From Pseudomonadota bacterium (GTDB taxonomy: Bacteria; Pseudomonadota; Alphaproteobacteria; Dongiales; Dongiaceae), in NCBI GenBank assembly GCA_021792365.1, contig JAJYUT010000004.1, positions 124,001-188,000 of the forward strand: a stretch of 64,000 nucleotides of DNA, in the 5' to 3' direction. Below the pieces are notes generated by a model, which saw only the letters and a program-made list of their open reading frames with translations, was not told the DNA's origin and did no database searches. This document shows, in pieces, positions 1 to 8,200 of the stretch. Positions within the stretch are counted from its first letter, which is position 1. Every line of letters begins with the position of its first letter. The position numbers and the translations under genes were made by a program.

Positions 1-1004
1 TCGATCGGGTTAATCCCCAGCAGCAGATGATGCATGATGGGATTGCCGACGAAGGTCACCTCAAGGATGTCCTGGACGGTGCAGCCCGCCTCCTTGGCGA
101 CCGAGTGGGCGAGATCGTTGATCGCGTCGCGGACCGCCTTGGTCATCTCCACATCGCCGCCCGGATTCATCATCACGTAGGAGACGCGGCTCATCAGGTC
201 TTCGCCAAAGCGGATCTGCGGGTTCATGAGGCCGGAGGAGGCGACCACCTCGCCCGAGGAAAGCTCGCACAGATGCCCGGCGATGGTGGTGGAGCCGACA
301 TCGACCGCGAGGCCGAACACCTGGTCCTTGAAACCCGGCCATACGGCGGTGATCTGCCGGCCGAGATGCACGGCGACCGTCACGGTCCACTTGCCGGTGC
401 GCAGCGCAGACTGCAAACCCTGGATCACGCGCAGATCGGTGGCGAGGTCGGTGAGGCCCCATTGCTCCTTCAGCGCCTTCTCCAGGCGCTGCAGGTCGCC
501 GGTCGGGTCGTGCATGTCGGGCTCGGCGACCTCGACATAATGCAGCTTCACCACGGGATCGATCTCGATGGCGCGCATCTCGGCGCGCTTGCGAACCACC
601 TGCTTGTGGACCTGGCTGTCCTCCGGCACGTCGATGACGAGATCGCCCAGCACGACAGCCTGGCAGGAGAGGCGCCGGCCCGGCTTCATGCCGCGCTTGT
701 CGGCGTAACGCTGCTCGACCGGGGAGAAGTCGGAGAGGTGATCGCCCTTGGAGGTGACGCCGAGCTTGGCGAACTCGCCCTCGCTCACCACCACCTGGCA
801 GCGGCCGCAGATCGCGCGCCCGCCGCACACGGAATCGATGTCGACCCCGAGCTGTCGTGCCGCCTGCAGGACAGGCGTGCCGCGCGGAAAGCGGCCGCGC
901 CGGCCCGACGGCATGAAAACGATCAGAGGATCGCCATTGCCGTTCCCGTTCCCGGCGTTGTTGCTGCCGTGCTTCACGCTGATCTCGGCGCCTTCCGCGG
1001 CCAT
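1..1004 (-). CDS. RACo-like corrinoid activator (ferredoxin plus ASKHA ATPase), C-terminus beyond window
   Basis: The gene runs off the left edge, so about 334 N-terminal codons are visible. A plant-type [2Fe-2S] ferredoxin domain carries CGGRAICGRC at about residue 60 and LSCQ near 113. It is followed by the start of an actin-like (ASKHA) nucleotide-binding domain, AVDVGSTTIAGH, near 231. This is the layout of the DUF4445 family, whose characterised member RACo uses ATP to reduce the inactive Co(II) state of a corrinoid protein. The start is an ATG 99 bases after the upstream methyltransferase gene; the Shine-Dalgarno is weak. Residues 14-24 are a low-complexity Asn/Gly stretch. As last visible gene of a minus-strand methyl-transfer cluster it probably reactivates a corrinoid protein encoded further left (inference). 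Confidence 0.85.
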   Translation of the reverse strand, partial: MAAEGAEISVKHGSNNAGNGNGNGDPLIVFMPSGRRGRFPRGTPVLQAARQLGVDIDSVCGGRAICGRCQVVVSEGEFAKLGVTSKGDHLSDFSPVEQRYADKRGMKPGRRLSCQAVVLGDLVIDVPEDSQVHKQVVRKRAEMRAIEIDPVVKLHYVEVAEPDMHDPTGDLQRLEKALKEQWGLTDLATDLRVIQGLQSALRTGKWTVTVAVHLGRQITAVWPGFKDQVFGLAVDVGSTTIAGHLCELSSGEVVASSGLMNPQIRFGEDLMSRVSYVMMNPGGDVEMTKAVRDAINDLAHSVAKEAGCTVQDILEVTFVGNPIMHHLLLGINPI

Positions 1005-1027
1005 GTTCCCGAACCCTAGATGCAGTT

Positions 1028-1062
1028 TCGCCCCCGCCCCGAAAGCTCGGATGCGGGGGCGA
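1028..1062 (-). promoter_or_regulatory. Hairpin between methyltransferase and RACo-like genes
   Basis: A perfect 10-bp inverted repeat (TCGCCCCCGC at 1028-1037, GCGGGGGCGA at 1053-1062) encloses a 15-base loop in the 99-bp gap. No T-run follows on the minus strand, so it is not a standard intrinsic terminator. It could attenuate or stabilise the mRNA and so alter the ratio of the two products. Function is inference. Confidence 0.4.
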
Positions 1063-1103
1063 GGAGTGCTTACGCCATTTCGCCCGGATTATCCAACCGG
1101 CGT

Positions 1104-2090
1104 TTATCCATTAACGACTTCCGCAGTCGAGGTGGCGGCAGCCTGGACGCCTTCGGCGCCGCCATTGGCCGTCCCGCCGCCACCGCCGCGGCGGCGGTTC
1201 TCGCGCCCGCGCCGGCCGCCGGCACCCGCGCCTTCGCCTTCCGCCGACGGCTCGCGGAACTTGCGGATCCAGGCCGCGCAATGGGCGTCGTGGCCCATCA
1301 GCACGTCGCCGCCCATCACGCCCACCATCTCCTCGGTATGGAGCGGGTTGGTGATGGCGCTGGTCATGCCCGCGCCGATCGCCATGGCGAGGAAGCTGGA
1401 ATTGAGCCCGTGCCGGTTGGGCAGGCCGAAGCTGATATTGGACGCGCCGCAGGTGGTGTTGACCTTCAGCTCGGTACGCAGGCGGCGGATCAGGTGAAAG
1501 ACGGAGCGGCCGGCCTGGCCCAGCGCGCCGATCGGCATGACCAGCGGGTCGACCACGATGTCCGAATGCGGGATGCCGTAATCCGCGGCGCGCTGCACGA
1601 TCTTCTTGGCGACCTCGAAGCGCACGTCCGGGTCCTCGGAGATGCCTGTCTCGTCATTGGAGATCGCGACCACGGCGGCGCCGTATTTCTTTACCAGCGG
1701 CAGCACGACCTCGAGGCGCTCTTCCTCGCCGGTCACGGAGTTCAGCAGGGCCTTGCCCTTATAGACCTGAAGGCCGGCCTCGAGCGCGGCGACGATCGAG
1801 GAATCGATCGACAGCGGCACGTCGGTCAGCGACTGCACCAACTGGATGGTCTCGGCCAGGATGCGCGGCTCATCGGCCATCGGGATGCCGGCATTGACGT
1901 CCAGCATGTGCGCACCGGCCGCAACCTGCGCCAGCGCGTCGGATTTCACGCGGCTATAGTCGCCGGCCGCCATCTCCGCCGCCAGCAGCTTGCGCCCGGT
2001 CGGGTTGATGCGCTCGCCGATGATGACGAAGGGGCGATCGAAGCCGATCACCACTTCCTTGGTGGCAGAGCTGATGACGGTATCGGTCAT
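1104..2090 (-). CDS. Methyltetrahydrofolate:corrinoid methyltransferase (pterin-binding)
   Basis: This 328-residue protein is a pterin-binding TIM barrel of the AcsE/MtgA/MetH-pterin family, which moves a methyl group between methyltetrahydrofolate and a corrinoid protein. Visible family motifs are GERINPTGRK near the N-terminus, DVNAGIP, SIDSS, NSVTGEEER and CGASNISFGLPNR. The last 60 or so residues are a Gly/Arg-rich, probably disordered tail, which is unusual for the family. The start lies 13 bases after the metF stop, so the two are co-transcribed. In an aerobe the likely direction is from methyl-corrinoid to tetrahydrofolate, feeding the reductase run backwards as an oxidase (inference). 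It is not methionine synthase: cobalamin-, homocysteine- and activation domains are absent. Confidence 0.85.
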   Translation of the reverse strand: MTDTVISSATKEVVIGFDRPFVIIGERINPTGRKLLAAEMAAGDYSRVKSDALAQVAAGAHMLDVNAGIPMADEPRILAETIQLVQSLTDVPLSIDSSIVAALEAGLQVYKGKALLNSVTGEEERLEVVLPLVKKYGAAVVAISNDETGISEDPDVRFEVAKKIVQRAADYGIPHSDIVVDPLVMPIGALGQAGRSVFHLIRRLRTELKVNTTCGASNISFGLPNRHGLNSSFLAMAIGAGMTSAITNPLHTEEMVGVMGGDVLMGHDAHCAAWIRKFREPSAEGEGAGAGGRRGRENRRRGGGGGTANGGAEGVQAAATSTAEVVNG

Positions 2091-2103
2091 ATACGCAATC
2101 CTT

Positions 2104-3108
2104 TCACGTAGAAGCCGCGGGTTCGACCGCGCGCCGTTGCTGTCTGTTCCGCATGACGCCGGAAGCCTGGATGATCTCGTTCACGAACTCTTCCTGCCGA
2201 TAGGCCATCACATGCACGCCGGAAACGCCTTTGATCTCCTTGATCTCCTGGATCAGGTCGATTGCCAATTGCTTGCCTTCGGCTCGCTGGTCCTTGGCCT
2301 TCTCCATCCGCTCGATGATCGCGTCGGGGATATGCACCCCCGGCACATTGTTCTTCATCCAGCGCGCCGTCTTGGCCGACGGCAGCGGTCCGACGCCGAT
2401 CAGAAAGAACGCTTTCTCATGCAGGCCCTGCTCGCGCACCTGGTCCATGAATTTGCGCAATAGCGGCACGTCGAAGCAATACTGGGTCTGGATGAACTGG
2501 GCCCCTGCGGCGATCTTCTTGGCGATGTGGACTGCCCGGTATTCGTAGGGCGGCGCGAACGGGTTGGCCGCGGCTCCCAGGAACACCCGCGGCGGTGTCG
2601 TCAACTTGCGACCCGACAGGAAGTGCGCCTTGTCCCGCATGGTGCGGATGCATTCCAGCAACGAAGTCGAATCAAAGTCGAAGACCGGCTTGGCCGCCGG
2701 CTGGTCGCCCGCCTGCACCCCGTCGCCGGTGAGGCAGAGAATGTTCTGCACGCCCATGGCGGCGGCGCCCAGAACGTCGCCCTGGATGGCGATGCGGTTC
2801 CGGTCGCGGCAGGAGATCTGCATGATGACGGCATAGCCCGCCCGCGTGAGCAGCGAGCAGATGCTGACCGAGGACATGTGGCAATTGGCGCCGGATGCGT
2901 CGGTTGCGTTGATCGCGTCGCACACCTCGGAAAGCACCAGCGCGCGCTCATAGACATCGCGCGGATCGGCGCTGTCAGGTGGGTTCAGCTCGGCCGTGAC
3001 GGCGAAGCGCCCGAGGCGCAGCACGCGCTCCAGCCGGCCGCCGGAGGAATGGCCCGGCAGCAGCGGCAGCGGCGCCGCCGGATCGAAATGGCCGTGCCCA
3101 TCGTTCAT
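2104..3108 (-). CDS. metF: Methylenetetrahydrofolate reductase
   Basis: The 334-residue product is a MetF-type TIM-barrel flavoprotein interconverting 5-methyl- and 5,10-methylene-tetrahydrofolate. Recognisable are VTAELNPPDS near the N-terminus, SGANCHMSS, the nucleotide-binding turn LCLTGDGVQAGDQ, and AGAQFIQTQYCFD, the conserved QTQ region. The reading frame stays open upstream to 3240, but that extension lies in the palindromic repeat at 3118-3320 and is not protein-like. The ATG at 3108, just downstream of the repeat, is therefore chosen. Next to a methyltransferase and a MetV-like protein, its probable role is catabolic oxidation of methyl groups rather than methionine biosynthesis. Confidence 0.88.
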   Translation of the reverse strand: MNDGHGHFDPAAPLPLLPGHSSGGRLERVLRLGRFAVTAELNPPDSADPRDVYERALVLSEVCDAINATDASGANCHMSSVSICSLLTRAGYAVIMQISCRDRNRIAIQGDVLGAAAMGVQNILCLTGDGVQAGDQPAAKPVFDFDSTSLLECIRTMRDKAHFLSGRKLTTPPRVFLGAAANPFAPPYEYRAVHIAKKIAAGAQFIQTQYCFDVPLLRKFMDQVREQGLHEKAFFLIGVGPLPSAKTARWMKNNVPGVHIPDAIIERMEKAKDQRAEGKQLAIDLIQEIKEIKGVSGVHVMAYRQEEFVNEIIQASGVMRNRQQRRAVEPAAST

Positions 3109-3117
3109 GCGACCAAA

Positions 3118-3320
3118 CTCCCCTTCCCCACTTGTGGGGGAAGGATGCGAAGCCTTGGCGAACGAAGTGAGCCTAGGCGAAGCTGGATGGGGGGTAACGC
3201 CGCACGATCGGCGGAGGCGATGCACATCTCGGTGCCGCACTGTACGTCAGCAGTTCCCGGTTGCGGTCGTGCGGCGGCACCCCCCATCCCAACCTTCCCC
3301 CACAAGGGGGGAAGGGGCTC
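3118..3320. repeat. Palindromic intergenic repeat element (about 200 bp)
   Basis: A nested inverted repeat fills the gap between metF and the MetV-like gene. The ends are two small hairpins (CCCCTTCCCC with GGGGGAAGG near 3121-3144, and CCTTCCCCC with GGGGGGAAGG near 3293-3315). Inside, GGATGGGGGGT (3185-3195) matches ACCCCCCATCC (about 3279-3289), then CGCCGCACGA near 3200 matches TCGTGCGGCG near 3267. Non-coding MITE-like palindromes of this sort are frequent between alphaproteobacterial genes and are often mis-annotated as protein extensions. The element separates two genes of an otherwise tightly packed operon. Confidence 0.75.
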
Positions 3321-3367
3321 ACCGAGCACTTCTGTTCGTTCGCGCGCTCCACATGCAAGAGCCCCGT

Positions 3368-3940
3368 TCATGCCGCCTGGCCTTCCTTCTTGGCCTGCAC
3401 GGAGGCGGAGACTGCCGCCAGGTCCTTGGTGGCGCCCGGCTTGGCGGCTGGCGGCTTCGGCTTGTTGCCGGCCTGGTCCTTGAGGCCCTTGGCGATCCGC
3501 ACCACCCGCAGCCAGGAGGACTTGCCTTTGAGGCGGTGATCGACGGTTCGCTGCACGTCCAGGATCTTGCTGCCCGAATCCGCCTTGAGGCCCATGCGCG
3601 CGGCGCCGTCCCAGGCCTGCACCCACACGCATTTCATCTCCGGCTTCACTTCGCAGTGCCCGTTCTCGCGCACGCCGCCGCACGGGCCGTTGCGCAGACT
3701 CTTCGGGCAGTTCATCGGGCACGACATGCCGGTCGAGGACAGCGCGCACTGGCCGCACATTTGGCAATCGAACAGGAAGCCCTTGGTGACGCGCTCGGCG
3801 GTCTCGAATGGCTTCTCCAGCTTCTCGTAGCCGATCCTGTTCCAAACCGGATGCAGCGCGATCAGCGCCTTCTCGAATGCGCGATAGAACGTGTTCAGGC
3901 CCTTCGCGTGACGCACGGACCACAGGCGGACCGGGTACAT
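3368..3940 (-). CDS. MetV-like methylenetetrahydrofolate reductase C-terminal domain protein
   Basis: This 190-residue protein matches the PF12225/MetV family. The diagnostic part is an eight-cysteine block at residues 59-104 (Cys 59, 62, 65, 74, 78, 87, 96, 104) starting DCQMCGQC and including NGPCGG, which could hold Fe-S clusters or zinc. The last 60 residues are rich in Lys, Ala and Pro and look disordered. In acetogens MetV partners MetF and links it to a separate electron carrier; the same pairing is likely here, with the large oxidoreductase at 5233-8703 as a candidate partner (inference). The start ATG is one base after the stop of the small ORF upstream, so translation is almost certainly coupled. 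Confidence 0.8.
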   Translation of the reverse strand: MYPVRLWSVRHAKGLNTFYRAFEKALIALHPVWNRIGYEKLEKPFETAERVTKGFLFDCQMCGQCALSSTGMSCPMNCPKSLRNGPCGGVRENGHCEVKPEMKCVWVQAWDGAARMGLKADSGSKILDVQRTVDHRLKGKSSWLRVVRIAKGLKDQAGNKPKPPAAKPGATKDLAAVSASVQAKKEGQAA

Positions 3941-3941
3941 C

Positions 3942-4151
3942 TCAGTGCCTCACCTGGAAGCTGCCACGCCAAACCAGCTCGAACCCGGCACCCGCGAGTT
4001 GCAGGTCGGTGACGGTCGCCCTTTCCTGGGAAAGCTTTGTCGCGCAGATCCGCGCTCGTCCACGACCCGACCGGCCGCTGCCGACGACTGTCAGTCTGCG
4101 GCGGCCCGGCTGGGGAAGCGAAGAGCTGTTCTGGGGATGCCTGCCCAACAT
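3942..4151 (-). CDS. Unrecognised 69-residue protein tiled into the methyl operon
   Basis: No family is recognised. The evidence is arrangement: the ATG at 4151 overlaps the upstream stop as TGATG, and the TGA stop at 3944-3942 is followed after one base by the ATG of the MetV-like gene. Such tiling is typical of coupled genes and would be unlikely by chance. The protein is basic (many Arg in residues 17-34), has one Cys near residue 36, and ends in a hydrophobic-aromatic segment (GFELVWRGSF). The frame also stays open upstream in the shadow of the neighbouring gene, so the 4151 start rests on the overlap. Alternatively it is a decayed remnant or spacer. Confidence 0.5.
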   Translation of the reverse strand: MLGRHPQNSSSLPQPGRRRLTVVGSGRSGRGRARICATKLSQERATVTDLQLAGAGFELVWRGSFQVRH

Positions 4152-4453
4152 CACTTCGTCTCCACGCCGCCGCTTTCGACCAGCGACTTGAGCTTCGCGT
4201 CGTCGAATGCCGCTTCCAGCTCGGCGGCTTTCTTGTCCACTTCGGCCTGCAGATCGTCGCTCACCTCGACCGGCGCGGCGCGGCGCCATTCGGCGAGGTA
4301 TGAATCCGTGTCGCGCAGGTTGGCGCGCATCGCGGCACGGTCGATCGCCTTCTCGAAGCGCTCGTTCAACTGCACCTTGGCGGTTTCGCGGCCCTTCTTC
4401 ACGATCACCTGGGCCGGAATGTCCCGCCAATAGACCACAACCAACTGTGCCAT
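4151..4453 (-). CDS. Virulence-factor family protein (PF13769)
   Basis: This 100-residue protein begins MAQLVVVYWRDIPAQV and matches the small family named virulence factor in Pfam; the name is historical and no activity is established. It has a beta-rich start, IVKKGRETAKVQL, and then a helical acidic C-terminal half. The family recurs beside DUF1638, MetF and corrinoid methyltransferase genes in alphaproteobacteria, so a role in methyl-group oxidation is likelier than one in virulence (inference). The gene begins 8 bases after the DUF1638 stop, and its own stop overlaps the next start. Confidence 0.8.
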   Translation of the reverse strand: MAQLVVVYWRDIPAQVIVKKGRETAKVQLNERFEKAIDRAAMRANLRDTDSYLAEWRRAAPVEVSDDLQAEVDKKAAELEAAFDDAKLKSLVESGGVETK

Positions 4454-4461
4454 GCTTGCTC

Positions 4462-5061
4462 CTAGGCCATCTTCGCCTTCATGAAGTCCGCCATTTCGCC
4501 GTAGCCCGTCCGGCGATGCACGAACTCCAGCTTCAGCCGCTCCGCCGCCTCTTTTGCCTTCTCGAGCAGCGCCGGGTCATCCACCTGCGCCAGATAGACC
4601 AGCTTGCGGTAGTTCCCGAAATAGGCCTCCAGGAGATCCGGATGCCGGTCCAGGCCCAGCCCCTGCCACATCAGCCGGTCGAAATGGCGGACCAGATAGT
4701 CGGTCAGGAAAAAGGTGCCGGGCTCGTCCTCTGTCATCTTCTCGAAGTCGGCGGTTCCGGCAAACCACTGATAGCAATGCGGTCCCTCGATCCGCTCCAC
4801 ACCCTCTTCGGCGAGCACACGGTCCAGATCGCCGCCGGTGCCGCAATCGCCATAGAGGACGAAAATGCGATCGAAGCGCTTCTTGCCAGCCCTGATCTTG
4901 CGCCGGACCCCTTCCGGGATCTTGTTCGGCCGGTTGTGCCAGATCGCCGGCAGGCAGGTGATCTCGATGCGGTCATCCCACGCGTTCGCCTTGCTCACCG
5001 CCAGGAATTCCCGGGCGAGGGCGCCGCAAGCGATGAACAAGGTGCGTGGGCCGTCCGCCAT
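4462..5061 (-). CDS. DUF1638 domain protein
   Basis: The 199-residue product has the DUF1638 features: the opening LFIACGALAREFLA, the central VLYGDCGTGGDLD, and GPHCYQWFAGT. Several conserved Cys and His residues (CG, DCG, HCYQW) suggest a metal or cofactor site. The family is uncharacterised but sits recurrently in corrinoid methyltransferase clusters. An alternative TTG start at 5118 adds 19 poorly conserved residues; the ATG at 5061 places the conserved motif near the N-terminus, as in relatives, and is preferred. About 170 bp separate it from the oxidoreductase upstream, the widest gap in this part of the cluster apart from the repeat. Confidence 0.8.
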   Translation of the reverse strand: MADGPRTLFIACGALAREFLAVSKANAWDDRIEITCLPAIWHNRPNKIPEGVRRKIRAGKKRFDRIFVLYGDCGTGGDLDRVLAEEGVERIEGPHCYQWFAGTADFEKMTEDEPGTFFLTDYLVRHFDRLMWQGLGLDRHPDLLEAYFGNYRKLVYLAQVDDPALLEKAKEAAERLKLEFVHRRTGYGEMADFMKAKMA

Positions 5062-5232
5062 GCCTTTGATCCGGCATCCCCCAGAACCTTTGGGCAGGAC
5101 GCCGCCTTCTCGGGTCAACTCCTTAGGGCCGGCAGGGTCGCCGGGCTGCTATTGCCGCGACCGGGGATCGCCTGAAAGCGACCGAGCCTTTGTCGCGGAC
5201 AGGTTATATCTGGTCGTTCCAGACGCCCGATT

Positions 5233-8200
5233 TCAAGCTGTCGCGCGCTTCTCGTCCAACTGCTTCAGCGCGTGGTCGATCCACTGCACGGTCAGCTTCT
5301 CATGGACCGAATTCTGGCCGAGGCGCTGGCGCAAGGCGCCGAAATCCACCTCGTCCAGCGCCTGGTCCTGGTTGAAGCAGGAGAACACCACCGTCTCCTC
5401 GCCCGTCACCGGGTTCTTGTGCGGCTGCAGGCACTGGGCGCAGATCTCCTTCATCATGCATTGCATCGGCGAGTTGATGGAGCCGATCGCGCAATGCGAG
5501 GACTTGAGATACGGCTTCAGCACGTCGTGCCGCGCCCGGCCCACCGCCGCCATCATGCCGTCGGACCCGATGGCCATGATCCGATCCACGTCCTGGATCT
5601 TGATCGAGGTCTCGCCGAGATCGCCCTTCGCATAGGAGAGGATCGCCTGCACGATGTTGCCGACGAAGGCCTTGTCCTGCGGCCGGTCGGGGGTGAAGCC
5701 AGGGGCTTCGTCGCTCGCCCACACCACCACGTCGGAGGCCGCTTCGATCTCTTCGACCTTATAGCGGTCCTGGATCTTCTTGTAGCCGGCGAAATAGACC
5801 ACCTTCGATCCGGCAGCCTTCAGCGCGCGGCCGATCGAGAACAGCACCGCGTTGCCGAGGCCGCCGCCCGCCAGCAGCACGGTCTCGCCCGCCGGCGTAT
5901 GGGTCGGCGTGCCGGTCGGGCCCATCAGGATCACCGGCTCGCCCGGCTGCAGCCAGGCGCAGAGGTCGGACGAGCCGCCCATCTCGAGCACGATCAGGCC
6001 GACCAGCCCTTCCGTCACATCCGTCCAGGCGCCGGTGAGGGCGAGCCCTTCCATCGTCAGGCGCGTGTCGCGCGTCTTGGGCGCCAGGGTCTCGAAATTC
6101 TGCAGGCGATAGAACTCGCCCGGCAGGAAATTGGCGGCGGCCTGCGGCGCCTCCACCACCACCTCGACGATCGTCGGCGTCAGACGATTGACCGTGCGGA
6201 TCTTCGCGCGCAGGCGTCGGTTGAGGTCCGCCAGGAACGCGCCGTGATCCTTGTTCGTCGCTTCCGGCAAGCGCGCCAGCGCCTGCGAGACAACCGGCCA
6301 GCCGAGCTTGGCGCTGCCCATCGCCTTCACCACGTTGCCGGCGAAGGAGGGATGCAGGTCCCCGAAGAACGACGTGGCGCGGCCGTCCTCGCGCATCTCG
6401 GTGATGACGCGCACTTCGGACGGCTTGGCGAGCTTCTCCGGCTTCACCACCGCGCCCTCGTCGTTCAGCGCCTGGAAATACTGCCCGTCGACATGGAAGT
6501 GCGCGGCATCCTCCCGTGCCAGAACAGTATTGGGCCGCGTGCCCGCGGCAACCAGCACGGCGCGTGCGGGGAAGGAAACCTCGGCGCCGTCCGCATTCTT
6601 GAAGTGGATGCGCTCGGCGTGGCCGGTCTTGTCCTCGTCGATGCGCGTGGGCGTCAGGCCCTCGGCGAAGCGAATCCCTTCCTCCATCGCTTTTTCCACT
6701 TCCTCGTGGTTCAGCGTGTAGGACGGTGAATCGATCAGGCGCCGGCGATAGGCGATCGTGACGCCACCCCAGCCATCGATCAGCTTGGAGAGTTTCGGCG
6801 CTTCGCCGGCCGCTGCCGCCCGCGCGCGCTCGGCACGGAAGGCTTTGGCATGGGCGATGAACTCGTCCGCGACCTCGATCTCGATGGGTGAGAATTTCGC
6901 GCGTACGCCCTCGGCGCCATGCTCGATCACCAGCGTCTCGTAGCGCTTCAGGAACTTCTCCACCTGCACCGGATAGTAGGCCATTGCCTCGGTTGCGGTG
7001 TCGATCGCCGTCAGCCCGCCGCCGATCACCACGGCCGGCAGGCGGAGCTGCAAATTCGCAATCGAATCCGGCTTGGCCGCGCCGGTCAGTTGCAGCGCCA
7101 TCAGGAAGTCGGATGCCATGCGCACGCCGCGCGCAAGCCCGCCGGGCATGGACAGCAGGGTCGGCTTGCCGGCGCCCAGCGCCAGCGCGACGTGGTCGAA
7201 GCCCATCGCGAAGGCTTGCTCCGCGGTGATCGTGCCGCCGAAGCGCACGCCGCCGAACATCGCGAAGCTGGCGCGCCGTTCCAGCAAGAGGCGGATGATT
7301 TTCAGGAAGTTCTTGTCCCAGCGCACCGTGATGCCGTATTCCGCGACACCGCCGAAGCCCGCCATCACGCGGTCGTTGAGGTCCTCCTGCAATTCGCCGA
7401 TGTGCCTGATCGGCTTGAACGGCACGCGCGTGCCGTCCGGCTTCACGCCCGACAAAGCCGCATCGAGGGGCTCGATCTTCAGGCCGTCGACCGCGACCAC
7501 CGTATGGCCGTCATTCAGGAGATAGTGCGACAGGGTGTAGCCGGCGGGGCCGAGCCCCACCACCAGCACGCGGCGGCCGCTCGCCGGCTTGGCGATCGGC
7601 GCCTTGATGTTGAGCGGGTTCCAGCGCGTCAGCAGGCCATAGATCTCGAAGCCCCAGGGCAGGGCGAGGACATCCTTCAAAGACCGCGTTTCAGCTTGAG
7701 GAATATCGACCGGGTCCTGCTTCTGATAGATGCAGGCCTTCATGCAGTCGTTGCAGATGCGGTGGCCGGTGGCCGCGCACATGGGATTGTCGATCGCGAT
7801 GATGCCGAGCGCGCCGATCGGCAGGCCATCGGCCTTCACCGTGTGCATCTCGGAGATCTTTTCGTCCAGCGGGCAGCCGGCGAGGGTCACGCCGAACACG
7901 CTCTTCTTGAAGGTGCCGTCCTTTTCCTTGAGGCCCCTGGAGCAGCTGTCCTTGCCCTGGTTGTGGCAGAAGATGCAGTAGTTCGCCTGGTCCAGCGCGT
8001 GGTTGAGATCCATGCCCTGATCGGTCAAATGAAATCCCTCGCGCGCCCGCAGCTTCTCCTCCCTCAGCTTGAGAGTCGGGATGCCGTGGCGCGTCTCCGA
8101 TTCCAGATGCACCAGGTGCATCGGGTCGACCTTGCGCGGCGCCTTGAACAGCACGCCGTTGCGGTGCAGCGCCTTGCCGTCCGGCGTCTGGGTCGCCCAG

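Noticed and set aside
1028-1062. Intrinsic terminator at the methyltransferase-RACo gap
   Set aside because: No T-run follows the stem on the minus strand; kept only as a possible regulatory hairpin.
3109-3240. N-terminal extension of metF
   Set aside because: Encoded entirely by the palindromic repeat element; not protein-like and absent from the family.
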